From the NCBI RefSeq assembly GCF_001424125.1, contig NZ_LMQI01000001.1, forward strand, positions 397,687 through 461,686: a stretch of 64,000 nt of DNA. Direction: 5' to 3'. Source of the DNA: Cellulomonas sp. Leaf395. Its GTDB lineage: Bacteria > Actinomycetota > Actinomycetes > Actinomycetales > Cellulomonadaceae. A program made the translations under genes and the position numbers. Below the pieces are notes generated by a model. That model saw only the letters and a list, made by a program, of their open reading frames with translations. It was not told the origin of the DNA and searched no databases. Of this stretch, positions 8,007 through 16,820 are shown one piece after another. Every line of letters starts with the position of its first letter. The stretch's first letter is position 1.

Positions 8007-8564
8007 ATGTCCTCCACCCCCACCCAGACCTCGAGCGCGCGACCCGCTGCCGGAACATCGGTTCCCGTGCCGAGCAACACCTTCGTCCGCGACGCGGCGC
8101 CCGCCCCTTCGATGGTCACCCGCGCGGTCGCCGGCCTGGCGACGGTGCTCACCCGCCACTCCATCACCGCGCTGCGGATCAGCCTGGGGCTGGTGTTCCT
8201 CGGCTTCGGCATCCTGAAGTTCTTCCCCGGCATGAGCCCGGCCGCGGAGCTGGCCGAGCGGACCATCGGCACGCTCACGTTCGGGCTCGTCGGCCCGACG
8301 GCGGCCCTGCTGCTGACCGCGATCATGGAGACCGTCATCGGCCTGACCTTGGTCACGGGCCTGTTCCTGCGGACGGGCCTGGTGATCCTCGCCGGGGCGC
8401 TCGTCGGCATCATGTCGCCGCTCGTGCTCTTCTACAGCGAGCTGTTCCCCGCCGGCGGGCCCACCCTGACGGCCCAGTACGTGCTGAAGGACATCGTGCT
8501 CGCGTGCGCGGGTGCGGTCATCGGTGCCGCGGCCCTCGGCGCGCGGCTCCGTCTGCCCGAGTGA
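8007..8564 (+). CDS. DoxX family membrane protein
   Basis: This 185-residue protein has a polar N-terminal tail of about 50 residues followed by four hydrophobic segments, including LRISLGLVFLGFGILKFFPG, a typical DoxX first helix. The other segments are around LVGPTAALLLTAIMETVIGL, LVILAGALVGIMSPLVLFYS and DIVLACAGAVIGAAAL. DoxX-like proteins are integral membrane proteins; a few are tied to quinone-linked oxidation or redox stress, but most are uncharacterised. Transcription is probably monocistronic, since the next gene is convergent with a 4-bp gap. Confidence 0.85.
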   Translation: MSSTPTQTSSARPAAGTSVPVPSNTFVRDAAPAPSMVTRAVAGLATVLTRHSITALRISLGLVFLGFGILKFFPGMSPAAELAERTIGTLTFGLVGPTAALLLTAIMETVIGLTLVTGLFLRTGLVILAGALVGIMSPLVLFYSELFPAGGPTLTAQYVLKDIVLACAGAVIGAAALGARLRLPE

Positions 8565-8568
8565 GTCC

Positions 8569-9087
8569 TCAGTCGTTCACGAAGACGTCGGGGCCCGCCT
8601 CGCGCCAGCCGTTCGCGGCGGCCGGGACGGGCCCCGTCGACGCGACCACGAGCAGCGTGTCGTCCACGGCGACGTGAGCCGTCGACGTGGGAGCTGCACA
8701 GCTGATCGCCGACAGCTCGCCCGACCGGACGGTCACTACGCAGAGCGTGCCCGAGGTGCCGACGGCGGCGTAGTGCCGGCCCGTGGACGTCTCGGTGAGG
8801 TACCGGGTGGTGCTCGCGTCGACGCGTAGGCCGCTCAGGTCGTCCGACGACAACCGGTCCCGGGAGGTCTGCTCGGCGGCGAACTGGGTCAGGAGCGTCG
8901 AGGCGTCGACCGCCGGGTCCGCGGGCAGCGGACCGCTCCGCGCCCACACGAAGCCCGCGACCACCAGCAGCACGGCCGCCACCATCACCACGGGGGTCAC
9001 GAGCGCCGGGCGACGTCTCGAGCTTCCGACGCTGCGGAAGTCGTGGAACGCCTCGCTGAACAGGTCCGTGTCCTCGAACGTCGTCAT
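8569..9087 (-). CDS. single-pass membrane protein of unknown function
   Basis: This 172-residue protein has a cytoplasmic head (MTTFEDTDLFSEAFHDFRSV), one transmembrane helix (ALVTPVVMVAAVLLVVAGFV, residues about 29-48) and an extracytoplasmic domain of about 120 residues with two cysteines (LCVVTV and AISCAA) that could form a disulfide. I do not recognise the domain. It is transcribed towards the DoxX gene. Confidence 0.7.
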   Translation of the reverse strand: MTTFEDTDLFSEAFHDFRSVGSSRRRPALVTPVVMVAAVLLVVAGFVWARSGPLPADPAVDASTLLTQFAAEQTSRDRLSSDDLSGLRVDASTTRYLTETSTGRHYAAVGTSGTLCVVTVRSGELSAISCAAPTSTAHVAVDDTLLVVASTGPVPAAANGWREAGPDVFVND

Positions 9088-9201
9088 GGGGACACATCGG
9101 TCGATCCCGCCGCGGACGTGAGCGGGTGTGCACCGAACGACCCCGTTCGGGCGATCGCCGCTGGTCGTCCCGCCGTCTGAGGCACGGCAGAATCACGTTC
9201 C

Positions 9202-9684
9202 GTGATCACGGTCAGCACGGACGGTTCCTGCCTGCGCAACCCCGGCGGCGCCATCGGGTGGGCCTGGGCCAACCACGACGGCTCCAGCGCCAGCGGCGGC
9301 CACCCGTCCGGCACCAACCAGATCGCCGAGCTGATGGCCGTGCTCGAGGCGATCCGCTCGCACCCCGGGGACAAGCCGCTGGTGATCCAGGCCGACTCGC
9401 AGTACGCCATCAAGTGCTCGTCGGACTGGGTGGCCGGCTGGAAGCGCAAGGGCTGGCGGACGGCGGGCGGCGGTCCGGTGCAGAACCTCGCCCTGATCCA
9501 GTCGATCGAGGCCGCCATCGCCGCGCGGCCCGGTGCGGTCTCGTTCGTCTGGGTGCGCGGGCACCAGGGGGACGAGTTCAACGAGCGTGCCGACGAGCTC
9601 GCGGGCATCGCGGCCCGGGGTGTGCGCGACGGTGAACTGGTGCCGGCGGCTGTGGTGCAGCCCGAGCCGGACGTTCTCTTCTAG
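9202..9684 (+). CDS. rnhA: ribonuclease HI
   Basis: This 160-residue protein is a complete RNase H1 that cuts the RNA strand of RNA:DNA hybrids. The catalytic DEDD set is visible: D7 (STDGSCLRNPGG), E43 (QIAELMAVLEAI), D65 (IQADSQYAI) and D131 (NERADELAG), with H121 in RGHQGDE. The length is normal and there is no double RNA-binding or phosphatase extension. The GTG at 9202 follows CAGAAT at -14, suggesting leaderless or near-leaderless transcription. Confidence 0.93.
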   Translation: MITVSTDGSCLRNPGGAIGWAWANHDGSSASGGHPSGTNQIAELMAVLEAIRSHPGDKPLVIQADSQYAIKCSSDWVAGWKRKGWRTAGGGPVQNLALIQSIEAAIAARPGAVSFVWVRGHQGDEFNERADELAGIAARGVRDGELVPAAVVQPEPDVLF

Positions 9685-9694
9685 GAGCCCGGTG

Positions 9695-10144
9695 GTGTCG
9701 GATCAGGAGCAGTCCGCGGAGCAGAAGCGCGAGGCCCGGGTCGGCCGCGCCGTGACGTGGTCCGTCCTGGCGGTGATGGCCGTCGTCGCCGTCGGGCAGC
9801 TGGAGCTGTGGCCGCTGACCGCGTTCCGGCTCTTCAGCGAGACCAGGACCGCCGACCAGACCAGGCTCGAGCTGGTCGCCGAACATCGGGACGGTACCGA
9901 TCAACCCCTGCTGGTCTCGGAGACGAACCCGGTCGTGGTGACCACCGACCGACAGTTCGGGGACCTCCCGGGAGAGTCCGAGGAGGTCCAGCGAGAGATG
10001 GTCCTCGCGTGGCTCTCCGTGTCGGGCGTGGACCCGGCGACGGTCGCGTCCGTGCGGCTGGACAGGATCGCGCGCGAGTACGACGAGGACGCCCGCACGT
10101 GGGCCGACGTCGACCGGACGACGATCGTGAGCGTCGACCCATGA
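9695..10144 (+). CDS. small membrane protein, partner of the HTTM-like protein
   Basis: This 149-residue protein has a charged N-terminus, one transmembrane helix (AVTWSVLAVMAVVAVGQLEL) and a soluble C-terminal domain with no cysteines. The motif WPLTAFRLFSETR resembles short proteins found beside HTTM-type membrane proteins. Its TGA overlaps the next ATG by 4 bp, so the two are coupled. Start choice: AGGAG at 9683 is well spaced for GTG 9695; GTG 9692 is the alternative. The function is unknown. Confidence 0.75.
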   Translation: MSDQEQSAEQKREARVGRAVTWSVLAVMAVVAVGQLELWPLTAFRLFSETRTADQTRLELVAEHRDGTDQPLLVSETNPVVVTTDRQFGDLPGESEEVQREMVLAWLSVSGVDPATVASVRLDRIAREYDEDARTWADVDRTTIVSVDP

Positions 10145-11040
10145 GGCGGCTCTGGTCACGGATCGACGAACGACTGGTGGCGCCCGGTCCGGGGTTCCGG
10201 GTGGCGGAGATCCAGATCCTCCTGGCGGCCGTCATCGCCCTGCGGCTCGCCACCCGCGACTGGAGCCTGATCGCCGAGCGCCCTGCCGCGCTCCGGGACG
10301 GACTGACGGTGATGAGCTGGTACACCGGCACCCCGACGCCCGCGGCGCTCGTCGCGGTGCAGGTCGTCGGCCTCGCCTGTGCGCTGCTGGTCTTCGCGCG
10401 AGTGCGGCCGCACCTGGCGTTCATCGGGCTGTGGATCGCCTTCACCTCGCTGACGGCCTTGTGGGGCAGCTCCGGGAAGGTGATGCACAACGACGTGCTG
10501 ACGGTGCTGGTGGCGTCGGTCTTCCTGTTCGCGTCGACCCCGCACGCCTCGGGCTGGCGCGACGTCCGGGTCCGCTACGGGTGGCCACCCCGGGCGGCGC
10601 TCGCGGTGCTGGCGATGGCGTACTTCGTCTCGGGCGCGCAGAAGCTGGTGCACAGCGGGCCGGGATGGGTGTTCAGCGACAACATGACGTGGGTCCTGCG
10701 CCTGGGTCTGTCGGCACACCTGTCGGGCGGGGCTCGACCCGTCGCCGAGGACCTGGCCCACGCGGTGGCGCAGTACGGCTGGGTGAGCGCCTCGCTGGCC
10801 GGTGGTGCCCTGCTGCTCGAGCTGACCGCACCGCTGTGGCTCGCGGTCCGACGCACCCGGCTGCTGTTCGTCGTCTCCGTGACGCTGATGCACGGCAGCA
10901 TCTGGCTGTTCATCGGCCTGGACTACTGGGCGTGGCCGCTGACCGTCGCGGCAGTCGCCGTGCCGATGTCGCTCGCCCCGGACCGCGCGCTCTGGCGGCG
11001 GGCCGAGGTCGTCAGTGCGGCTGGTGCGCCCCGGCAATGA
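10141..11040 (+). CDS. HTTM-like polytopic membrane protein
   Basis: This 299-residue protein has about six to seven hydrophobic segments and the features of bacterial HTTM (vitamin K-dependent carboxylase-like) membrane proteins: AEIQILLAAVIALRLATRDW near the N-terminus, SGKVMHNDVLTVLVASVFLF, and MAYFVSGAQKLVHSGPGWVFSD. Bacterial members are mostly uncharacterised. The ATG overlaps the TGA of the preceding gene. Its 3' end overlaps the convergent DUF3806 gene by 29 bp. Confidence 0.8.
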   Translation: MRRLWSRIDERLVAPGPGFRVAEIQILLAAVIALRLATRDWSLIAERPAALRDGLTVMSWYTGTPTPAALVAVQVVGLACALLVFARVRPHLAFIGLWIAFTSLTALWGSSGKVMHNDVLTVLVASVFLFASTPHASGWRDVRVRYGWPPRAALAVLAMAYFVSGAQKLVHSGPGWVFSDNMTWVLRLGLSAHLSGGARPVAEDLAHAVAQYGWVSASLAGGALLLELTAPLWLAVRRTRLLFVVSVTLMHGSIWLFIGLDYWAWPLTVAAVAVPMSLAPDRALWRRAEVVSAAGAPRQ

Positions 11041-11516
11041 TCTCGAGCGCTCCGCCCGAGGCCTCCTCGACGTACTCGGCCACCCAGCCGACGGGTGCCT
11101 CGCCCCAGGACGTGGCGACCGCGGCGACGGGGAACACGACCAGGTCGATCTCCGAGTGCGTCAGCACCAGCTCGGGGGCGCTCGCTCCGCGGGCCGAGCC
11201 CCACAGGAGCCCTGGCACGCGCTGCGCGACGAGGTCACCGAGCGAGACGCCGAACGCGTGCACCAGGGACGCCGCGGGAGCGCTCGTCGGACTGCAGCCA
11301 GATCGCCTGCACCCGGTCGAAGAGGTCGCCGAGCGTCTGCGTGTCGACCGTGCCCGCGCACAGGCCCGTGATGATCTCGCGGTGCTGCGCGGCCCACACC
11401 TGCTCGGCGGCGTTCAGCGGCTCGACCTGGACCGAGCGCCTCTCGTCGGCGGGCGTGTGGGGGTGCGGCACCACCTGGCCGTCGGACGGCCTCGCTGCGC
11501 GTCTGAACAATCCCAT
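11012..11516 (-). pseudogene. DUF3806 protein gene with a one-base frameshift
   Basis: Two overlapping minus-strand frames together make one DUF3806-like protein. The first part begins MGLFRRAARPSDGQVV and runs through VWAAQHREIITGLCAGTVD to AIWLQSDERS. The second continues SLVHAFGVSLGDLVAQRVPG and ends GALEIIAGAHQPH. The span is 505 nt, one over a multiple of three. Removing one G from the GGG at 11276-11278 joins them as WLQSDERSAASLVHAFGV. This is either a true frameshift mutation or a sequencing/assembly error in a short G run. The intact product would be 167 residues. Confidence 0.75.
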
Positions 11517-11604
11517 GCCGCTCTATCGACGCCGGGGGCCCGGCGCTTGAACCTGAGACCGGTCGTGTCGCCCGGTCGGAGGAGGGTCGGCACAAGACAG
11601 ACGA

Positions 11605-11636
11605 GGGCCGCGCCGACCAGGAGGTCGACGCGGCCC
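11605..11636 (-). terminator. hairpin terminator for the subtilase gene
   Basis: GGGCCGCGCCGACC (11605-11618) pairs with 11623-11636 with one mismatch, leaving an AGGA loop. It lies 45 bp beyond the subtilase stop and could also serve the opposite strand. Confidence 0.65.
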
Positions 11637-11680
11637 CACGTCAGATGAGCCGGTGGCTCAGCGCTGCACGGTCTGCCCCA

Positions 11681-14600
11681 TCACGGCGTCGCGGGGGTCA
11701 CCCGGTAGGACCGCTGGGTCTGCGAGCCCGTGACGTCCGCACTGCCCGCGTAGACCGCGGTCAGCTGGTGCGTCCCGACGGCAAGGTCCGCCGGCAGGGC
11801 GATCGTCGCGGTGCCCTTGAGGCCGTCCGCGGTGAGCTCCCCCGAGCCGAGCACCTTGCCCTTCTCCTTGATCTCGACGGTGCCGGTCGGCGCCGCCGAC
11901 GAGCCGGTCACGACGACCGTGGCCGTGGTGACCGTTCCGAACGGGGCCGAGTTGCTCGACAACGTGAGGGCCGCCGTCGAGGCCGACTTCTTGATGTCGA
12001 CGGGGACGACCGCCGACGTGGACGGCGCGAACAGCCCGCTGTCCGGCGCGAAGGTCGCGCTCAGCGAGTGCGCACCTGCACCGAGCGTGACCTTGGCGGT
12101 CGCCTTGCCGGCCGTGACGGCCGACGAGCCGATCTCGGTCTGCCCGTCGAGGAACGTCACGGTGCCGGTGGCCTCTGCCGGTGCCACGGTGGCCGTGAGC
12201 GTGAGCTGCTGGCCCGCCTTCTTCCCGCCCGTGACGGCCAGCGTCGTGGTCGTCGGCGTCGCCGCCGGGACCGTGACGTCCACCAGCTGCACCCGGGAGA
12301 CCGGGTCGCCGTTCTGGTGCTGGAGCACCAGCAGCTGACCGTCCGCAGCGCCCGTGCCCTTGTGCACCGGGATGGTGGCTCCGCCGCCCCCCAGCGTGGA
12401 GAACGAGTCCGGGATGTCGTTGTCGAACCAGAACGGCGGGTCGTACGGGTTCACCGTGAACGACTCGGCCGTGTCGAGGACGCCGGAGTCGTCCGACGCG
12501 TAGTCGGAGTAGGTCCACACGTCGATGGTCGGTGTGGACCCGGCGGGGATCCCGGCCCAGTCGAGCCCGATCGGGGCGACCAGGACGTTGTTGTCGAACA
12601 CGCCCGATTCGATGCTGCCGGAGAACCCGTTGATGAGCTGGACGTCGAGGTTCTCGCCGGTGGTGTAGTCGAACGTCGCGGCGATCGTGACGTCGGAGTC
12701 GGCGTTGTACTTCTGCACGACCGTCTCCAGGTCGTACGCGCCGTCACCGTCGATGTCGATGTCGATGACGGGGATCACGTAGCGGCCGAGCGTGGCCCAC
12801 TCCCCGTCGGTCGCGATGCCGATGCCCAGCAGGCCCGTGGACGGGTCACCGCCGGCCGCGGCGATCGTGGGTGCCGTCGAGGCCCAGCCCACGTACCGGA
12901 TGTCACCGGCGGCGGTGGCCGACGGCGAGGTGACGAGCCCTGCGACGGACTCGAGCTTGGGGCTCGTGGCGCCGAGGTTCAGTGGCGTGGTCAGCGAGTA
13001 CCAGCCGCCCGACGCCACACCGCGACCACTGATCGCGAGGTCCGCCGTCGGAGCGGCAGCGTCGGCGAAGGCGACCGGGGACGCCGTGAGGTCGGCGACC
13101 AGCCGGGGAGCCGCCTGCAGGGGGACCCGCAGCTGCGACGAGCCGGAGGTCAGCACCAGGCGACCCGACACCTCGGAGACGTACTCACGCGGCACGCCGG
13201 ACTGGATGGCCTCCGACGTCGGGTCGAGCTCGCGCTGGAGCGTCGTCGGGTCCGCCGTGAGGGTGAGCGTGACGACCGCGGACTTCCCGGGCGGCAGCGT
13301 GATCGACGCCGGGGAGGCCGTGATTGTGGCGCCACCGGAGGTCGACGAGCTCGACACCGAGGTGGTGTACCGCTGGCTGGTGGTGCCGAAGTTCTTCACC
13401 GTGACGGTCTTCGCCGCGGTGACCGTGGTGGCACCCACCGGCACCACACCCCAGGTGACCGAGGTCTGCTCGGGGTTCTGCGTGTTGTAGGCGATGACGT
13501 CGGTGCTGACCGCGTCGAACGCGTCGACACGGCCGGAGCCGACCCGCTCCGGGCCGTAGGCCGTGCCGCTGCCGTCCGGGCCGGTCCAGATGTCGTGCGT
13601 CGCGGTGTTCACCACGGCGGACTTGACCTGCGCGGCCTCCCAGCCGGGATGGGCCGCGCGGACGAGGGCGGCGATACCCGCGACGTGCGGGCTCGACATC
13701 GACGTGCCGGACAGGGAGTTCGACTGGTTGCCGGCACCCGAGGCGGCGGACAGGATCTGCGTGCCAGGAGCGGCGACGTCAGGCTTGCCGTGACCGAGGG
13801 AGCCGTGCACGCCGCGTGACGAGCTGGAGTTCAGCATGTCGCCGGCGATGTCTTCCACGACGGTGCCGGACAGTCCGGGGCCGATGTGCACGGTCAGCGT
13901 GCCGGCCTGGATCTCCGGGAGCAGCGCGTCCGTCGTCGCGGCCGTCATCTGGAAGCCGGGGATGGCGGCGTTGCCGGAGATGCCGGCGGCGAACGGGGTC
14001 AGCTCCGTGGGAAGAAGCACGCCGACCGCGCCGGCGGCCGTCGCGTTGTTGAACCGGACGACCGAGCCGCAGCGTCGGGCGGCGTCGTCGTCGTTCCACC
14101 AGAGGTAGGCGACCTTGCCGGTGACGGCGGCGGCCTGGGCCGCGGTGAACGCGGTGCAACCGTCGAAGTTGCTGCCGGGGTTGCCGACGGGTGCCGTGAC
14201 GTCCGCGCCGCCGTAGGCGACCGAGTTCTGACCGGAGTGCAGCCCCACGAGGGCGGGGTCGGCGGCCGCGGTGACCTCGACGCCGTCGTACGTCTGCGGG
14301 GCGCCGACGGAGTTGGCGACGGTCAGGGCGCTCGGGGCGTTGCCCGGGCTGCCGCCGATGTCGGTGATGTCACCGGAGTTGCCCGAGGACATGACCATGA
14401 CGGTGCCGAGCGCGACCAGCGCGTCGACCAGGAGGTTGTCCGGGTCGTCGGCGGGGGAGCCGCTGCTGCCGAGCGACATGTTGACCACGTCGAGCCGGTC
14501 GCTCAGGTCGCCGTCCGCGTTCGGGTCCGCCGCACGGTCGAGCGCGAGGGAGGTGAGGTTGGTCGAACCGCCGATGTCACCGAACACCTTGAGTGCGAAG

Positions 14601-15559
14601 ATCCCCGCACCCGGTGCGGTGCCGGGGCCGACGAGCCAGTCGGAGACGTCGGTCAGCCCGCTGTAGTCGCCGTCGAACGTCGTGCCCTCGGGAACGACGC
14701 CGTAGCCGGCCGCGGAGCCCGACACGTGCGTGCCGTGGCCGCTGTTGTCCGACAGGTAGGTGGAGTCGATCGGGTTGTCGTCGGGTGTCGGGACCGTGGT
14801 CGCGCCCGGGAGCCCGGAGGCGGGGTCCGCGTCGTACAGCGGACCGGCGAAGTCGTACCCGCCGATGAACTTGGCCGGGTCGAACGACCCCTCGGGGACG
14901 GGACCCGACCCGTCGGCGCCGTACGCCGCCTCGTAGGCCTCGACCGTGCCGGGGCCGCCGAAGTCGGCGTGCGTGTAGTCGAGGCCGGTGTCGATGACAC
15001 CGATGCGGACGCCCGCGCCGGTCTCGCCGGTGTCCTGCCACACCTTCAGCGCGCGCGTGAACTCGACGTTGTGCGCGTTGTCCAGGGTCTTCGGGGTGAC
15101 GCGGTAGACGGCGACCACGTCGGGGGAGTCCGCCAGCGCCCGGACCTGCTCGGCGTCTCCGGTGACCAGCGTGCCCGAAACGAGATTGGTGAGCGTCGCG
15201 ATCTGCTTCGGGGCGGCTGTGGCGGCGGAGCGGGCGGTGGCCTGCTGCGGGACCACCTCGTCGGCGAGCGCCTCGGTGTCGGCGGCGGCCGCCTTGACCT
15301 CGGCGGGGGAGCCACCGTCGGCTGTCACGTCGCTGCCGGACTTCGCGTCGAGCTGGACGAAGGCGGTCACAGTGCCTGTGGCCCGGACCAGGTCGCGGGC
15401 GAGCTTGCCGTCGAGCCGTCCGTCGATCGCCTTCGCGTTGCCCGCGGTCGGGCCGTCCGCCGGCGGAGGTGCCGCCGATGCGCCGCCTGCACCCAGTAAC
15501 GCGGTGGTGACCGCGACGGACACGGCGGTGACGGCGGCGAGGACGGGTCGACGTGGCAT
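11681..15559 (-). CDS. secreted multidomain S8 (subtilisin-like) serine peptidase
   Basis: This product is about 1292 residues with a Sec signal peptide (MPRRPVLAAVTAVSVAVTTA ... GGASA) and an inhibitor-like propeptide. The S8 catalytic triad is D190 in GVIDTGLDYTHADF, H275 in NSGHGTHVSG and S620 in LSGTSMSSPHVAG. A long insert between His and Ser contains a PA-like domain. Fn3-like segments follow, then two C-terminal Ig-like (Big_3) repeats, one containing TGTVTFLDGQTEIGS and the other TGTVEIKEKGKVLGS. It is probably an extracellular or wall-associated protease that degrades proteins for nutrition. The ATG at 15559 has AGGGA upstream and starts directly at the signal peptide; an in-frame ATG at 15592 lacks a ribosome binding site. 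Confidence 0.93.
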   Translation of the reverse strand: MPRRPVLAAVTAVSVAVTTALLGAGGASAAPPPADGPTAGNAKAIDGRLDGKLARDLVRATGTVTAFVQLDAKSGSDVTADGGSPAEVKAAAADTEALADEVVPQQATARSAATAAPKQIATLTNLVSGTLVTGDAEQVRALADSPDVVAVYRVTPKTLDNAHNVEFTRALKVWQDTGETGAGVRIGVIDTGLDYTHADFGGPGTVEAYEAAYGADGSGPVPEGSFDPAKFIGGYDFAGPLYDADPASGLPGATTVPTPDDNPIDSTYLSDNSGHGTHVSGSAAGYGVVPEGTTFDGDYSGLTDVSDWLVGPGTAPGAGIFALKVFGDIGGSTNLTSLALDRAADPNADGDLSDRLDVVNMSLGSSGSPADDPDNLLVDALVALGTVMVMSSGNSGDITDIGGSPGNAPSALTVANSVGAPQTYDGVEVTAAADPALVGLHSGQNSVAYGGADVTAPVGNPGSNFDGCTAFTAAQAAAVTGKVAYLWWNDDDAARRCGSVVRFNNATAAGAVGVLLPTELTPFAAGISGNAAIPGFQMTAATTDALLPEIQAGTLTVHIGPGLSGTVVEDIAGDMLNSSSSRGVHGSLGHGKPDVAAPGTQILSAASGAGNQSNSLSGTSMSSPHVAGIAALVRAAHPGWEAAQVKSAVVNTATHDIWTGPDGSGTAYGPERVGSGRVDAFDAVSTDVIAYNTQNPEQTSVTWGVVPVGATTVTAAKTVTVKNFGTTSQRYTTSVSSSSTSGGATITASPASITLPPGKSAVVTLTLTADPTTLQRELDPTSEAIQSGVPREYVSEVSGRLVLTSGSSQLRVPLQAAPRLVADLTASPVAFADAAAPTADLAISGRGVASGGWYSLTTPLNLGATSPKLESVAGLVTSPSATAAGDIRYVGWASTAPTIAAAGGDPSTGLLGIGIATDGEWATLGRYVIPVIDIDIDGDGAYDLETVVQKYNADSDVTIAATFDYTTGENLDVQLINGFSGSIESGVFDNNVLVAPIGLDWAGIPAGSTPTIDVWTYSDYASDDSGVLDTAESFTVNPYDPPFWFDNDIPDSFSTLGGGGATIPVHKGTGAADGQLLVLQHQNGDPVSRVQLVDVTVPAATPTTTTLAVTGGKKAGQQLTLTATVAPAEATGTVTFLDGQTEIGSSAVTAGKATAKVTLGAGAHSLSATFAPDSGLFAPSTSAVVPVDIKKSASTAALTLSSNSAPFGTVTTATVVVTGSSAAPTGTVEIKEKGKVLGSGELTADGLKGTATIALPADLAVGTHQLTAVYAGSADVTGSQTQRSYRVTPATP

Positions 15560-15605
15560 GTGCGCATCCCTGGCTTCGAGGAGAATCGACATGCGTGCAG
15601 CGAAT

Positions 15606-15621
15606 CGTGACGGCAGTCACA
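15606..15621 (-). promoter_or_regulatory. CRP/GlxR-like operator upstream of the subtilase
   Basis: Read on the minus strand the site is TGTGACTGCCGTCACG, matching the CRP-family pattern TGTGA-N6-TCACA in 9 of 10 positions. It is 47-62 bp upstream of the subtilase start. Catabolite control of a secreted protease would be logical; binding is not shown. Confidence 0.45.
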
Positions 15622-15712
15622 AGTTGGCGCACGCCCGGTGCACGTTACTGGCAGGTACGCCATTCGTCACGTTCTGGCGAATCCGCTGGTTCGTCCGGAT
15701 ACCGGAGCCGCC

Positions 15713-16306
15713 TCAGCGCAGGGGCACGAACGTGTACGAGCCGTGCGTGGTGATACGGGTCTGGCCAGAGGTGCGCTCCACGAGGTGCATCGTCGAGCGG
15801 ACCGGGATCACCAGGCGACCACCCTCGGCGAGCTGGTCCACGAGGACGCTCGGCAGGGACCGTGGCGACGCCGACACGAGGATCCGGTCCCACCCGCCGT
15901 CGACCGGCCGCCCGAGCGCACCGGGGGTCGCCGGCTCGATCCGCGCCCAGGGCAGGTCGCAGGCGGCAAGGTTCGTCGCGCCCCACACGGCGAGCTCCGG
16001 GTCCAGCTCGAGACCGAGCACGACCCCGTCCGGGCCGACCAGCCGCGCGAGCAGCGCCGTCGTCCAGCCCGAGCCGGAGCCGACGTCCAGGACGCGTGCG
16101 CCGACGGGCACCTGGAGCAGCCGGAGCATCGCCGCGACCGTGCTCGGCTGGGAGCTGGTCTGTCCGTGCCAAAGCGGCAGCGGGCGGTCCTCGTGCGCAC
16201 GGGCGCGCTGTTCCGCGGGCAGGAACCGCTCGCGGGCGAGCTCCCGCATCGCGTCGACCACGTCGGCGGCGCGTGCCGGGTCAGGGCTGTTGCTGCCCTC
16301 GTCCAT
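15713..16306 (-). CDS. protein-L-isoaspartate O-methyltransferase-like protein
   Basis: This 197-residue SAM-dependent methyltransferase has the PCMT fold. The pre-motif LWHGQTSSQPSTVAAML corresponds to the PCMT substrate-binding loop. Motif I is VLDVGSGSGWTTALLA, followed by GVVLGLELDPELAVWG and a late WDRILVSASPRSLPSVLVDQ. PCMT repairs isoaspartyl damage in proteins; actinobacteria also use PCMT-like enzymes as peptide-modifying methyltransferases, but no RiPP precursor is nearby. The ATG at 16306 is the natural start. Confidence 0.85.
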   Translation of the reverse strand: MDEGSNSPDPARAADVVDAMRELARERFLPAEQRARAHEDRPLPLWHGQTSSQPSTVAAMLRLLQVPVGARVLDVGSGSGWTTALLARLVGPDGVVLGLELDPELAVWGATNLAACDLPWARIEPATPGALGRPVDGGWDRILVSASPRSLPSVLVDQLAEGGRLVIPVRSTMHLVERTSGQTRITTHGSYTFVPLR

Positions 16307-16353
16307 GCCTCGAGCCTACGATCGGCACCCGCCGGAGGGAGGGCGGGCCAGAC

Positions 16354-16701
16354 CTAGTTGCTGGACCCGGTCACGACGACCACCGGGATCATCCCGGTGC
16401 GCGGCACGTCGGCCGCCGACGGGTCCGGGACGAACCTCGGCTTGCGGCCGGGGCGACCCCGCTCGCGGCGCATCTCGATTCCCTCGAGGGTGGTCGCGCG
16501 CCAGACCGCGCCGCCGTTGAGCCGCCCGTCGGGCTGCGGGAGCCACGGCACCTTGCGGGAGAGCCACACGCGGATGGTGGCGTGCTCGACCCCGAGCCGG
16601 TCGGCCAGCCGGGCGATGTCGTAGAGGTCGTCGAGCCCGCGCACCGGTGACGGCTGGGCCGACGGGTCCGCAGCCTGGTCGCGGGGCGATTCTGGGGGCA
16701 C
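16354..16701 (-). CDS. small helix-turn-helix protein of unknown function
   Basis: This 115-residue protein contains a MerR/excisionase-like helix-turn-helix, LYDIARLADRLGVEHATIRV followed by WLSRKVPWLPQPDG, in its first half. A basic tail (RRERGRPGRKPRFVPDP) and a hydrophobic C-terminus (MIPVVVVTGSSN) follow. It may bind DNA. It is divergent from the M15 peptidase gene and could act on the shared 119-bp gap; that is inference. Confidence 0.7.
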   Translation of the reverse strand: MPPESPRDQAADPSAQPSPVRGLDDLYDIARLADRLGVEHATIRVWLSRKVPWLPQPDGRLNGGAVWRATTLEGIEMRRERGRPGRKPRFVPDPSAADVPRTGMIPVVVVTGSSN

Positions 16702-16735
16702 GGCGGCATCGTATCCGTCGCGAGGCCCGAATTAT

Positions 16736-16751
16736 GTGACGGAGCCGTAAC
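16736..16751 (+). promoter_or_regulatory. MtrA-type box 1 (GTGAC-N6-GTAAC)
   Basis: GTGAC (16736-16740) and GTAAC (16747-16751) form a direct repeat with 11-bp period. This matches the GTnAC-N6-GTnAC pattern I associate with MtrA, the essential actinobacterial response regulator of cell-wall hydrolases. It lies 85 bp before the M15 peptidase start. Confidence 0.5.
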
Positions 16752-16820
16752 GAAATCCTCACGAGATCTCCCCCGCTCAGAGGCCTCAAGTGTCCTGGAC
16801 GGTCGTCCGATGAACTTAAC

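Noticed and set aside
11681..15559. Plus-strand open frames of 700 and 537 residues opposite the subtilase
   Set aside because: They are shadows of the subtilase, which has a signal peptide, full catalytic triad and recognisable Ig-like repeats.
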